This document shows positions 22,388 through 31,459 of a stretch of 35,972 nucleotides of DNA, in pieces. Each line of letters begins with the position of its first letter. Within the stretch, counting starts at the first letter, position 1. The stretch comes from JBCBSS01 sp039819065 (lineage in GTDB: Bacteria > Bacteroidota > Bacteroidia > Cytophagales > Cyclobacteriaceae). Where the stretch lies: NCBI GenBank assembly GCA_039819065.1, contig JBCBSS010000080.1, positions 1-35,972 of the forward strand, read 5' to 3'. The position numbers and the translations under genes are program-made. The notes under the pieces are model-generated. The model did no database searches, was not told the DNA's origin, and saw only the letters and a program-made list of their open reading frames with translations.

Positions 22388-25183
22388 CTATCTTCTACTC
22401 TCTTTTATGGTTATGCCTCCTCGGTTGTTACCGAACTTGGATAGGGCATAGGAGAAAGTGAGCATAGCATACCTTGATAGCGTGTTGAAGCGCTCATCTT
22501 GTATGAAGTTGAATTGACTGCTTCTGTCGATACCTAAGTTACGATTGAGTAAGTCGAATACGGATAGTTTTAATTCTCCTCTGTCTTGCTTCAGGAAGCT
22601 TTTACTAATCGATGCCCTCCAAATGGGTACTTCTTGGTTGTTGCCAAAGGCTTGCCCTTCATAAACAGTGAAATCGAAGGCTGTATTGAAATTCCAGGTT
22701 TTGAGAAAGGTAGCCGTAAAATCGAAGTAGTATAGTCGGCTGACAAAATTCTGGTCTAGCTCCGTGTTTACTGAATAACGGGTCTGGTTGAGGGTAAGCC
22801 TCATGCCGGCCATTACATCGATAGCATTTTTCTTACGGTTTTCTAGTCTCACATCAATAGAATTAGTCCAGCGATTGGTATTGTTTTCTACTTCATTGAT
22901 AAACAATATGCTACGGTTGAACTGAGTGTTATAAGTCAGACTCGTTTTGGCACCGATGAATTTCAAAGGGGCGCTGAAAGAAGAATAACTCCTGACGGCC
23001 ATATCGAAATCCACATTGACCGGCTGTGTGGTTTGGCGGAACAACTCATCTATGGTCCTGGCATTGGTAATGCGATTTCGAGTGTAAGTAATGGTAGCAT
23101 TACTGAAGAAGCTGGTGAAATTGAACTGGCTGAATGAGACAAAGTTGAACCTCAGGTTATGTCGATATTCTGCCTTCAACTCGGGGTTTCCTACGTACGC
23201 ATTCAAAGGATTGCTATTGTCCAGTACTGGTTGCAATTGCTGTAGTGAAGGTTCCCTTACCTGGGTGCTATAATTGATACTGATGTTTTTACTGGAAGTG
23301 AAATCGTGTTTGAAACGAGCCGATGGCAGTATGTTGAAGAAGTCTCTTTGGATATCGATATCCTCACTGATGATATCACCAGTCAACTCTGATTGCTGCG
23401 CACTAACACCCAGGGTCAGGTTGGACTTCTGGCTATTCATACGCAGTTTCAGCCCTCCACGATCATAGGTGTAATCACGCTTGTAAAAGCTGCTCAATGT
23501 TTCATTCAGCGTTTGTTCCTCTTCGTTATTAATGTCAAAGAAGTTCTTGAGAAAGTCGTTAGCATAGTTCTGTCTAGAGTAGCTGAATTCCAGGTATCTT
23601 CTTTTGCCCAAGGGTTCGGTATAGGATAGATTGATGCCATAGTCTACGCCATCATTCTGTTGTATTTGGTTTTGCCTGATGATCTCAGAAAAACTGGTGT
23701 TTGGGTCTAATGGGTTGAACACATTCTCGGAGAAGAGCCCGAATGTACGGTCATCTTCATTGTAGTTAAGGGTAAAATCGGCTACGAATGAGCGACCCTT
23801 CTTGTTGAACTTCCTTCGATAGAGCAACTGGTTGTTGGTGCTAAACCCTTGTCCTATGGACGTATTATCAGTTTGGGATTCATTCTCCAATACGCCTTCT
23901 GTGTTGAATGTCTGGTTGTTATCTAGCGTCTCCCTGAATCCATCGTTAAACCTGAGAGTAGTGCGGAAAGACAAATCTTGCATTTTGTTGATCTCGTGTT
24001 TCAGACGAAGATTCAAGCGGTGGTTATCATTGCGGTCAAGGCGATCGCTATTTTCCTCAGAACTGAAATTCTGACCCTCAAGAAAATTTTGCCTTAAGAT
24101 ATTGCGATCAAGCTCATTGCTAAGCCTGTTATAAAAATAGTTACCGCTGAGTTCGGTGCGCTTACTGAAATCATGATTCAAATTGATCCCAGTAGAAGTG
24201 GTGGTGCGGATGCCGTTGTTACCTCCCAGTCCTAGCAGTGCTCCGTCTTGTCCACCAAGTGATAAGGATAAACCGCCTCCGCCAGAAGCGAAGTTTTGAA
24301 AGCCTCCCATGAAGTTGATGTAATCATTGATGGAGAAATTCTGCTCGTTGATGTTATTGCTAGACCCCAATACTGAGAATTGCGTGGTTTTAGAAAAACG
24401 GTTGATATTAGCTTTAGTAGCATATCTTTCTTCACTGCCATAGCCACCTGATATGTTTCCGAAGATGCCGTTCTTTTTGTCTTCTTTGAGGGTGAGGTTG
24501 ATGGTTTTATCGCTGTTGCCGTCATCGATACCGGTGAATTCTGACATTTCTGACATCTTATCAAACACTTGCACTTTGTCTACTGCATTGGCTGGAAGGT
24601 TTTTGGTGGCAATAGTAGCATCGTTCCCAAAGAATTCTTTGCCATCCACCAGTACTTTTTGCACCTCTTCACCTTGTGCTTTTACAGTCCCGTCCGCCTC
24701 TACTTCTACACCAGGTAGCTTTTTGAGCAAATCTTCCACCACGGCATTATTTTGTGTTTTGAAGGCAGCGGCATTGTATTCTATCGTATCTTCCTTGATA
24801 ACGATGGGTATACGATCAGCTGTAATATCAACACCATCAAGTAGTTGGCTATCTTCATCGAGTATGATACTTCCAAGGTCTTGGACTTCATTGCCTGGTT
24901 CAATCTCTACGTTTTGGCTTAAGTTGCGATAGCCCAAGTAAGAAATCTGCAGTAGATATTGACCTATGGGTACTTTTTTGAAGCTGAAGTTTCCTTTTAC
25001 ATCGGAAATGGTGAAGCTGTGCATGACTGAATCTGAAGCATTGACTAAGACTACCGTGGCACCAGGTAGGGGAGCCTTGGTAGTGTCAAGCACTACTCCT
25101 TGCACCGGTCGATGTTCATTCTGGGCAAAGGCAGTGATGGTGCAGCATGAGATTAACAACAGACAGCAAGTAAGAACGCGCAT
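22388..25183 (-). CDS. Outer-membrane beta-barrel protein with carboxypeptidase-regulatory-like domain (TonB-receptor-like)
   Basis: A 931-residue outer-membrane protein. Residues 1-20 are a signal peptide (AFAQ). Residues 26-108 form a CarboxypepD_reg-like beta sandwich (GVVLDTTKAPLPGATVVLVN, then SDVKGNFSFKKVPIGQY). A plug-like domain follows (about 115-235, with NNAVVEDLLKKLPGVEVEADG and VLVDGKEFFGND). The remainder is a large barrel of the outer membrane beta-barrel family 3 type. A glycine-rich stretch (FASGGGGLSLSLGGQDGALLGLGG region, about 296-320) may be a flexible loop. It starts 6 bases after the GLPGLI gene and the two are cotranscribed. This pairing recurs in Bacteroidota; it probably imports or exports a peptide- or metal-linked substrate, not known here. 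Confidence 0.92.
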   Translation of the reverse strand: MRVLTCCLLLISCCTITAFAQNEHRPVQGVVLDTTKAPLPGATVVLVNASDSVMHSFTISDVKGNFSFKKVPIGQYLLQISYLGYRNLSQNVEIEPGNEVQDLGSIILDEDSQLLDGVDITADRIPIVIKEDTIEYNAAAFKTQNNAVVEDLLKKLPGVEVEADGTVKAQGEEVQKVLVDGKEFFGNDATIATKNLPANAVDKVQVFDKMSEMSEFTGIDDGNSDKTINLTLKEDKKNGIFGNISGGYGSEERYATKANINRFSKTTQFSVLGSSNNINEQNFSINDYINFMGGFQNFASGGGGLSLSLGGQDGALLGLGGNNGIRTTTSTGINLNHDFSKRTELSGNYFYNRLSNELDRNILRQNFLEGQNFSSEENSDRLDRNDNHRLNLRLKHEINKMQDLSFRTTLRFNDGFRETLDNNQTFNTEGVLENESQTDNTSIGQGFSTNNQLLYRRKFNKKGRSFVADFTLNYNEDDRTFGLFSENVFNPLDPNTSFSEIIRQNQIQQNDGVDYGINLSYTEPLGKRRYLEFSYSRQNYANDFLKNFFDINNEEEQTLNETLSSFYKRDYTYDRGGLKLRMNSQKSNLTLGVSAQQSELTGDIISEDIDIQRDFFNILPSARFKHDFTSSKNISINYSTQVREPSLQQLQPVLDNSNPLNAYVGNPELKAEYRHNLRFNFVSFSQFNFTSFFSNATITYTRNRITNARTIDELFRQTTQPVNVDFDMAVRSYSSFSAPLKFIGAKTSLTYNTQFNRSILFINEVENNTNRWTNSIDVRLENRKKNAIDVMAGMRLTLNQTRYSVNTELDQNFVSRLYYFDFTATFLKTWNFNTAFDFTVYEGQAFGNNQEVPIWRASISKSFLKQDRGELKLSVFDLLNRNLGIDRSSQFNFIQDERFNTLSRYAMLTFSYALSKFGNNRGGITIKESRR

Positions 25184-25189
25184 ATCTGT

Positions 25190-25933
25190 TTAGTTTCTTC
25201 TGATGATGATTCTGTTTCCACCTGAAGTCTCTTCCATCTCCTTGGTTTTTTCTTCTACGATGGCTACGAACTCTTCTCTGGTCACTTCTTTTCCTTTGGT
25301 TGGTTCCTTTACCGATTTGGCGTCAACTTCGCCCATGGCTATTTCTGTGGCCACAATGGTTCTTTTACCTTCGTTGATGTTCACCTCCAGGATCATTCCG
25401 GGTAGATTACCATAACCCTCTGGCCCGGTTGCTAGTGGGATTTGAGGAGTGAACCAGGCGACCACATTGCGGTCCCCATCCTGAAGTGTTGCTTTCTGGC
25501 AGGCATAGCCAAGTATTTCCTTCTGTTCTCCGGCTATTTTCCAGGCATACGTTTTGTCTCCTTTGATGAGAAAGTTTTTACCAAAGAATTCTCTCTTTTC
25601 CACCAGGTTTTTGTTCTGAATGTCTCTATAGGTTTCATTATCCGCTCCCGATACAGCTATTTTGATGACCGCTCCACTATCATTAGTAAATTCAGAGTCA
25701 CCACCCTCTTCCACAGGAGACTTTTTGTATAGCGAGGCCTCTTCCGTAAATAGCAATTGCATCGTTGATTTCCTTGATTTGGGAATCATTGATTCTAAGC
25801 CTTGCATATCTTGACCTTCAAAACTGAATTCTAGCTTAATCTGCTGTTCATAGGTTATTCGCCCGGACATTTCCTGGGCCTGCACCGTGGTGCCAAAGAG
25901 TATTATTGAGAAAAGTATGCTAAGTGATTTCAT
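25190..25933 (-). CDS. GLPGLI family protein
   Basis: A 247-residue secreted protein with a signal peptide (1-19, VQAQ). The family signature appears as YGNLPGMILEVN, a variant of GLPGLILE. Before it come KTYAWKIAGEQKEILGYACQKA (written here as KIAGEQKEILGYACQ) and VAWFTPQIPLATGPEGY, the other conserved blocks of the family. The C terminus is Lys/Glu-rich and ends with IIIRRN. Function in the family is unknown; members are usually encoded beside outer-membrane barrel proteins, as here. Confidence 0.92.
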   Translation of the reverse strand: MKSLSILFSIILFGTTVQAQEMSGRITYEQQIKLEFSFEGQDMQGLESMIPKSRKSTMQLLFTEEASLYKKSPVEEGGDSEFTNDSGAVIKIAVSGADNETYRDIQNKNLVEKREFFGKNFLIKGDKTYAWKIAGEQKEILGYACQKATLQDGDRNVVAWFTPQIPLATGPEGYGNLPGMILEVNINEGKRTIVATEIAMGEVDAKSVKEPTKGKEVTREEFVAIVEEKTKEMEETSGGNRIIIRRN

Positions 25934-26157
25934 GATATAGAACTTGTTTTTGCGATGAATAATACGGCCGTAAAGGAGGAGGAAATTTGTGTTAAGAGGT
26001 GTTATAGTATGTTAAAAATGGTTAAATGTGCCGTTTAGGGACTTTTTGGAGGGTTCAGCTAGAAAAGGTGCGTGTCAGATAGCATGTCAAAAAGTTAGAT
26101 CTGATCAGTCAGATTACTATCTTAGTTCTGGAAGTAAAATGAAACCTGTAGGGGATT
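25934..26157. other. Divergent intergenic region
   Basis: Lies between the GLPGLI gene and the small ORF at 26158. Apart from a purine-rich GTAAAGGAGGAGGAAATT stretch (25970-25987) I see no gene, hairpin or exact promoter box. Confidence 0.4.
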
Positions 26158-26268
26158 ATGATTGCTAAAGCCACGCTTGAGGCAAAGGTGGAGGAAGCGA
26201 AGGCTATGTTTAATAAGTTCGATCTAACACATGAAATCTGGGATTTAATACCTTTTATTATAGTATAA
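26158..26268 (+). CDS. 36-residue small ORF translationally coupled to the ADP-ribosylglycohydrolase
   Basis: ATG at 26158 has AGGGG six bases upstream. The frame encodes MIAKATLEAKVEEAKAMFNK, then a hydrophobic end HEIWDLIPFIIV. Its TAA overlaps the next ATG by one base (TAATG, 26266-26270), a typical coupling arrangement. The N-terminal part would form an amphipathic charged helix. It may be a true small protein, a coupling leader, or chance; no homologue is recognised. Confidence 0.4.
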   Translation: MIAKATLEAKVEEAKAMFNKFDLTHEIWDLIPFIIV

Positions 26269-27179
26269 TGGATCATAAACATAGGTTAGCGTTAGCGAGA
26301 AAATGCATGAAAGGTGTTTCAGTGGGAGATGCCTTTGGGGAGAGTTTTTTTGGTGATCATGATAGTGTCATTGAACACATATCCCGACGAACAGTACCGG
26401 AGAGTAAATGGGAGTTTTCTGACGATACGATTATGGCATTGTCAGTTTTTGAGGAATTGGAAGACAATAGAACAATCAATCAGGATTCATTGATTAAAAG
26501 GTTCGTGCAAAAGCATGATTTAGATGTTAACCGGGGATATGGCGCTACCACCAGAAGAATGCTAAGAGAAGTGGGAGAGGGTGGAGACTGGAGAGTTATA
26601 AGCAATGCGGTTTTTGATGGAATGGGATCAATGGGTAATGGAGCGGCCATGCGTGTAGGTACGATCGGAGCTTACTTCCATGATGATTTGGAGTTGGTAG
26701 CGGCTATGGCTAAAAGATCTGCAGAGGTAACTCACGCCAACATAGAAGCCATTGCAGGTGCTGTAGCCATAGCGAAAGCCGTTGCCATAGCCACTCAGTC
26801 ATCCGTTCTAGTACCTGAAGAGTTCATCGAGAAGGTCGTTTTTGAACTTCCGGAGTCTGATGTTAAGTCCAGGATCAAAAAATCCACAACTGTTTCATAT
26901 ACCTATCATATTGATACAGTTATTAGCATTTTAGGCAACGGGACCAAAATTCAAGCTCAAGATACCGTGCCATTCTGCGTTTGGTGCGCTGCCCATAATT
27001 TAGGTAGTTTTGAAGAAGCCCTTTGGAAAGCTGTATCTGCTCTCGGTGATAGAGATACTATATGTGCCATGGTGGCAGGAATTACCATAATGTCTAGCGA
27101 CGAAGACCAAATTCCAAGGCAATGGTTCGATCAGGCTGAAGATTTTGAAAGTAGCATCTTTAGACACCTAACCACCTAA
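26268..27179 (+). CDS. ADP-ribosylglycohydrolase family protein
   Basis: A 303-residue metal-dependent hydrolase of the ARH/DraG family (PF03747), which removes ADP-ribose from proteins, nucleic acids or O-acetyl-ADP-ribose. Visible motifs are GDAFGE (20-25), FSDDTIM with Asp52, Asp53 and Thr54, GSMGNGAAMRVG (120-131), AEVTHANIEAIAGA (152-165) and LGDRDTICAM with Asp261, Asp263 and Thr264. These supply the two Mg ions; the usual GGDTDT appears as LGDRDT. No ADP-ribosyltransferase or macrodomain lies nearby. Its stop overlaps that of the convergent gene at 27176-27179. Confidence 0.9.
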   Translation: MDHKHRLALARKCMKGVSVGDAFGESFFGDHDSVIEHISRRTVPESKWEFSDDTIMALSVFEELEDNRTINQDSLIKRFVQKHDLDVNRGYGATTRRMLREVGEGGDWRVISNAVFDGMGSMGNGAAMRVGTIGAYFHDDLELVAAMAKRSAEVTHANIEAIAGAVAIAKAVAIATQSSVLVPEEFIEKVVFELPESDVKSRIKKSTTVSYTYHIDTVISILGNGTKIQAQDTVPFCVWCAAHNLGSFEEALWKAVSALGDRDTICAMVAGITIMSSDEDQIPRQWFDQAEDFESSIFRHLTT

Positions 27180-28165
27180 TTCCTTAAATACTGCTCCGGA
27201 ATTTTATATTGATCATCTTCAGCTGTCCAGAACATGGACATGATCCAGTAGCGTGAACCGTCGAATAACAGCTCGTAGCTTGTAATACCTCGGCCTGCTA
27301 TGGTTTTATCTTCGCTACGAAACTCGTAGGTGCTGAACACCTGTGTAACTGCACCAAATGTATGTACGGTGTTGGCAATTTCATGCTCAAAGAACCCCTT
27401 CTTATCGGCATAGTCGATCTTTTCTATGAATTCTTCCAAGTTCATGACCAGCACCTCGGCCTTTTCATGTCCCGGAGTCCAGTAGCTGTAAATCAGACGT
27501 CCTTCAGGGTGGAAAAGCGATCTAAGCCTATCAAGTTGCCGAGGCTGCCTAATGGGGCCTGAGATGCAGTCGTAATAGGCATCCAATAGTCCTTGAATGC
27601 TGGATTTATCATCCTTGGAACTGGTAGCGGTTTGGTGACCTGCTTTGGTATATTTTCTTTCATGGGTCAAAGCCCAGGTTTTTCCATAATCGGTAGAGAG
27701 AAAAGAAGAAAATTCGAATTCACGATCATTCTTTATTTCCAGTACATATTTGGACTGCATCTTCTTTATGCTTTCGTCTCGATACCAAAGCAAAGAGATT
27801 TGACCATTGGATAACTCACCTTTGAAATGCATACTTCCGGCATGTTCGGAGTCTGTTGCCGTCATTTCCATTTCGTTATCACTCTTGGTATTAATGCTTG
27901 CAAATCGAGCATATTGATTGCCTTTGTACGAACCTTTATAGGTTTCTTGTATACCACAGCCGGCTATGGTGGCTGCTATGATTGCATGCCCTTTGTTTGT
28001 CTCGTACTGGCCTGGTGAGGTTCTGTCTTTCGTTTCTACAGTCCAGTTACCCACCAATTGGGTCAGAAAATCACCGCTTTGAGACTGACATGGATAATCT
28101 GGGTTTTGGGAATAGCCAGTGGAAATGGCCATAATGGTTAGCGATGCTACGAATAGTATTTTCAT
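27176..28165 (-). CDS. Secreted two-domain protein: DUF1579-like plus NTF2-like (SnoaL) domain
   Basis: A 329-residue exported protein with a signal peptide (1-19, GYSQ). Residues about 30-175 resemble DUF1579-type beta-barrel domains (LVGNWTVETKDRTSPGQYE, CGIQETYKG, FLSTDYGKTWALTHERKYTK region). Residues about 187-325 look like an NTF2-like fold: SIQGLLDAYYDC, the FHPEGRLIYSY strand, FFEHEIANTVHTFGAVTQVF and a C-terminal GSRYWIMSMFW. No catalytic residues can be assigned. The domain calls rest on pattern recognition alone. Confidence 0.72.
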   Translation of the reverse strand: MKILFVASLTIMAISTGYSQNPDYPCQSQSGDFLTQLVGNWTVETKDRTSPGQYETNKGHAIIAATIAGCGIQETYKGSYKGNQYARFASINTKSDNEMEMTATDSEHAGSMHFKGELSNGQISLLWYRDESIKKMQSKYVLEIKNDREFEFSSFLSTDYGKTWALTHERKYTKAGHQTATSSKDDKSSIQGLLDAYYDCISGPIRQPRQLDRLRSLFHPEGRLIYSYWTPGHEKAEVLVMNLEEFIEKIDYADKKGFFEHEIANTVHTFGAVTQVFSTYEFRSEDKTIAGRGITSYELLFDGSRYWIMSMFWTAEDDQYKIPEQYLRN

Positions 28166-28441
28166 AATGGTGCTGATTAAATCAGGCAGCTATCCTATGA
28201 TACTGACTGATGGATGAAAACATGTTTTCTATATTTCGGAGGCACAGAGCCATTACGGAAGCCATGGTGCGCTCATCTAGTTATTCATAGCTCGAACAAA
28301 TTGAGGATTTTCAGTAATTGGTTCAACCCCTTTTCCATTGACGGTATTGGTAGGTCATTTTCTATCTGATAAATGTAACAGCTGCTTTCCAACCTTTATC
28401 AGAGATGTCGGGTCAATCAATAAAAGAGATATAGTTTTCTC

Positions 28442-28756
28442 ATGAATAAGTCTTGCATAGTTTTTACGTTTTTTTTGGGTTTAGCTTGGCTCATTGGTTG
28501 TTCAGAGGATGAAATAACATTCAATGATCAAGGTCTTATTACAGGCATAGATGCTAGACTATGCGCATGCTGTGGAGGCTGGTTTGTTGAAATAGGTGAC
28601 TCCACTTATCGTTTTCAGGAATTACCTCTTAGTAGCAATATAGCGCTAGAGGAAAACCTATTCCCAATCAGTGTACAACTTAATTGGCGCTCCGTAGATG
28701 AACCTTGTTTAGGTGATGAAATCGTTGTTTTAAGTATAGAAGAACTTGCACCATGA
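28442..28756 (+). CDS. Small Cys-rich lipoprotein (first of three)
   Basis: A 104-residue lipoprotein. The signal peptide ends in the lipobox LIGC with Cys20. The mature part contains RLCACCGGWFVEIGD, with three closely spaced Cys and a Gly-Gly-Trp, which could bind metal or form a disulfide, and another Cys near the end. The gene overlaps the next by 4 bases (ATGA, 28753-28756). No family is recognised. Confidence 0.75.
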   Translation: MNKSCIVFTFFLGLAWLIGCSEDEITFNDQGLITGIDARLCACCGGWFVEIGDSTYRFQELPLSSNIALEENLFPISVQLNWRSVDEPCLGDEIVVLSIEELAP

Positions 28757-29103
28757 AAAGGTTAATAGCCCAATATACTGGTGTTTTGATGGTGAGTTCT
28801 CTTTTGTGGTTAACCAGCAGTTGTGATGAGGAAAATATAACCAAAATGTGCCTGGACGAGTACCTCGAACAGAGCGACATGGAGCCTTACACTGGTCAAG
28901 ATCTTGACTGCAAATTCTTTTTAACACTTTACGAATTCCAAAACAGCCAATATTTTTTGCTTGGTAATCACTGTGCCGATATCATCAGCTTTCCAATAGA
29001 TTGTGATGGCAATACCTTGTGTGAAAATGGTGAAGACAGACAATGTCGACGGTTCTACAGAGAGGCTGTAAACAAAGGCATAGTGGGTGTACAAAAAGAC
29101 TAG
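28753..29103 (+). CDS. Small Cys-rich lipoprotein (second of three)
   Basis: A 116-residue lipoprotein with lipobox TSSC (Cys24). The mature part has five to six further Cys (for example DLDCKFF, GNHCADI, PIDCDGNTLCENG and RQCRRFY), suggesting a disulfide-stabilised domain. Translationally coupled to the preceding gene by the ATGA overlap. No family is recognised. Confidence 0.75.
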   Translation: MKRLIAQYTGVLMVSSLLWLTSSCDEENITKMCLDEYLEQSDMEPYTGQDLDCKFFLTLYEFQNSQYFLLGNHCADIISFPIDCDGNTLCENGEDRQCRRFYREAVNKGIVGVQKD

Positions 29104-29127
29104 AACTATCAATTAACATTAATCGCT

Positions 29128-29652
29128 ATGAACATTCAGAACTTAAGCCGACTTGTCGTATTTCTCACATTGGCCTCAGTATTCGGGGCCTGTTGCTCTT
29201 GTACAGATCAACTTTGTATCACGCCTGTAGCCACGATAACTATCATTTTGGATCTCGATGATTTTCAAGAATCTGATACAGAGGATTTCCAAAATGTACT
29301 GGTAAAACGAACTGATCAGAGCTTTAATGCGATTGACACAGCGATGGTGAATCTGGCGTTCAACCCTATTACCCAGACAACATTCGGAACCGAGGTGAAT
29401 TCTATTCTATTTGACAACCAGATGTTTGATCTGAGGGATTTCAATTACATCATCATCAATGACCGTCTGGATCGATCTGACACAATTTCTCAAATTAGCT
29501 ACGAGGTTTCCGAATCCAGAGAGGTATGTAATGACTGCACAGGCTTGTTCTGCGGTGATGATGAGTTTACACAGCGTACTTTCTCTAATCCTTCTTTTGA
29601 ACTAAACGGGGGAGAGGTTAACTCTTTCGAGATAAGTTACGAGCCGAGCTAG
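29128..29652 (+). CDS. Lipoprotein (third of three)
   Basis: A 174-residue lipoprotein with lipobox FGAC (Cys21) and the cluster CCSCTDQLC just after it. The mature part looks beta-rich (VATITIILDLDDF, FNYIIINDRLD) and ends with a Cys pair region VCNDCTGLFCGDDEF. Starts 24 bases after the second lipoprotein, so the three form an operon. Its stop is 14 bases from that of the convergent gene. No family is recognised. Confidence 0.75.
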   Translation: MNIQNLSRLVVFLTLASVFGACCSCTDQLCITPVATITIILDLDDFQESDTEDFQNVLVKRTDQSFNAIDTAMVNLAFNPITQTTFGTEVNSILFDNQMFDLRDFNYIIINDRLDRSDTISQISYEVSESREVCNDCTGLFCGDDEFTQRTFSNPSFELNGGEVNSFEISYEPS

Positions 29653-29666
29653 TACCCTTTTACAGC

Positions 29667-30152
29667 TTACATATTAGAAACAGAAACAACAACCGCCACA
29701 AATATGGCCACGATTCCGGCCGTTCTCAAATGATAAGTTACTGAAAACAAGCCTGAGAGTACATAAACAGGGTCTATCTTCCCGTTAATGGTAATGCTGC
29801 CTTTCGATGAGTTGCCATGGTAGTTCACTTCATCGTCATTAAGCTTTACCGACCACTTGGTAGACCAGAAGTTACGGGTTTTGAAAGTAGCTTTGTTTGA
29901 ATCGATAGAGATAGTAGAAACTGAATTCCAAATGTTTTTATCAATGCTGCCAATGACGGTATTGTCTTTAGGATTTTTGATCAGCATGGTACTGCTGAAG
30001 AGTCCTTTGCGTTCGAACTTATAACCTTTCCCATACAACTGTGCTGCCACTTTCTCACTCCAAGGATCGTATTGTACAAAGCCTACCTCATCACCATTTT
30101 CAATGAGTTTAGTCTGATAACTAAATAATCCTTTCGTCCAAGCTAAATTCAT
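29667..30152 (-). CDS. Uncharacterised C-terminally membrane-anchored protein
   Basis: A 161-residue protein with no signal peptide. Residues 1-125 look like antiparallel beta strands with repeated short motifs (KGLFSYQTKL, KGLFSSTMLIKNPKDNTVIG, NFWSTKWSVKL), faintly like tubby/LURP-one-type barrels. The last 25 or so residues (LRTAGIVAIFVAVVVSVSNM) are one membrane helix, a tail-anchor arrangement. Function unknown. Confidence 0.68.
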   Translation of the reverse strand: MNLAWTKGLFSYQTKLIENGDEVGFVQYDPWSEKVAAQLYGKGYKFERKGLFSSTMLIKNPKDNTVIGSIDKNIWNSVSTISIDSNKATFKTRNFWSTKWSVKLNDDEVNYHGNSSKGSITINGKIDPVYVLSGLFSVTYHLRTAGIVAIFVAVVVSVSNM

Positions 30153-30400
30153 ATCGTTTTGGGCTTTACGTTCAACTGAATTTTTCGTTAGATATACTCA
30201 TTTGATCATATTAAATCTAAAATGGCTACACTATACTGGCAAGTCTAATTATTTGAAGCGGTTGCATATCCAATCAAGCGGTCGCTAGTCTTATTGGTAA
30301 GCTAATGACCGTTAAAATGAGCATTCCATGGCAGGAATCATGTTTCAGTCTGTTCTCGTCTCTGCGCTTTTTGCTAACTTCATGACCGGAGAGCAAAACG

Positions 30401-31354
30401 ATGAAGAAACCAATTAAGATCATTAAAAACCGGTCGGATATAGGTGCCGGTACCCGTGGTTCGGATATGGGCATAGATGCTATTGAGATAGCTGCTATCA
30501 ATCAAGACAATGATTATTTTAACCTCTATGACTACGAAGATGTAAAGACGCATAATGAGTCCATATACGACATGGTGCATAATGCCTTTGCCCAACGTAT
30601 TGAACATGTTCATGAGCAATGCTCCTGGGTTAGTGATGCTGTGAGAAGATGTATAAAGGACGAATACTTTCCTATTATTCTTTCCGGTGATCATTCCTCA
30701 GCACTCGGTACGATCAGTGGCATAAAAGCGGCCAAGCCGGAAAAGACTCTGGGCGTCATTTGGATAGATGCGCATGCGGATATACATTCACCATATACCT
30801 CACCTTCTGGCAATATTCATGGTATGCCTTTGGCCGCAGCACTCAATGAGGATAATAGAGCCAATCAAATCAATGATGTAACCGGAAATACTGATAAGTT
30901 CTGGAATGCCCTTAAAAATGTTGGTACTGAAGGACCTAAATTGAAGCCCGAACACCTGATATATTTTGGTGTAAGGGATACGGAAGAACCGGAAGACGAG
31001 CAAATGGAAGGGCTTGGTTTGAGAAATTACAAAGTCGAAGAGGTAAGGTATCGTGGGGCCGATGTATGTATTAAAGAGGCACTGGAGGCATTGAAATCAT
31101 GCGATATGATTTACATTTCTTTCGATGTGGACAGCCTGGACTGCGATATGATTTCTAAAGGAACAGGAACACCGGTGATCAAGGGTTTTGATCAGTATGA
31201 GGTGCTACAAATCATTGACGGTATCATTCATTCCGGCAAAGTGGTAGGATTTGAAATTGTAGAAGTCAATCCACTACTTGATACCAAGGGCAATAAAATG
31301 GCAGAAACTGCCTTTGAAGTTTTAGAATCCGTAACCCATAGACTGACACGGTGA
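30401..31354 (+). CDS. rocF: Arginase
   Basis: A 317-residue ureohydrolase that converts arginine to ornithine and urea. Metal ligands are His98 (SGDHSS), Asp123, His125 and Asp127 (WIDAHADIH), and Asp242 and Asp244 (SFDVDSLD). The loop SPYTSPSGNIHGMP (130-143) with its S-G-N-x-H-G-M-P is the arginine-recognition signature that separates arginase from agmatinase. GTGTPV closes the active site. GGAGAG, eight bases before the ATG, is a fair ribosome-binding site. It stands alone. With the ureohydrolase at 18782-19726 it gives two possible routes from arginine toward polyamines. Confidence 0.92.
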   Translation: MKKPIKIIKNRSDIGAGTRGSDMGIDAIEIAAINQDNDYFNLYDYEDVKTHNESIYDMVHNAFAQRIEHVHEQCSWVSDAVRRCIKDEYFPIILSGDHSSALGTISGIKAAKPEKTLGVIWIDAHADIHSPYTSPSGNIHGMPLAAALNEDNRANQINDVTGNTDKFWNALKNVGTEGPKLKPEHLIYFGVRDTEEPEDEQMEGLGLRNYKVEEVRYRGADVCIKEALEALKSCDMIYISFDVDSLDCDMISKGTGTPVIKGFDQYEVLQIIDGIIHSGKVVGFEIVEVNPLLDTKGNKMAETAFEVLESVTHRLTR

Positions 31355-31459
31355 TACATTAGGTTGGCAATTCATCCGTTTCGACAATCGAAAAGGTCTT
31401 TGTTCAGGTTGACTTATGTTAGCTGACCATAGGCCAATTTTGGGTATCTAGCTTCTAGA

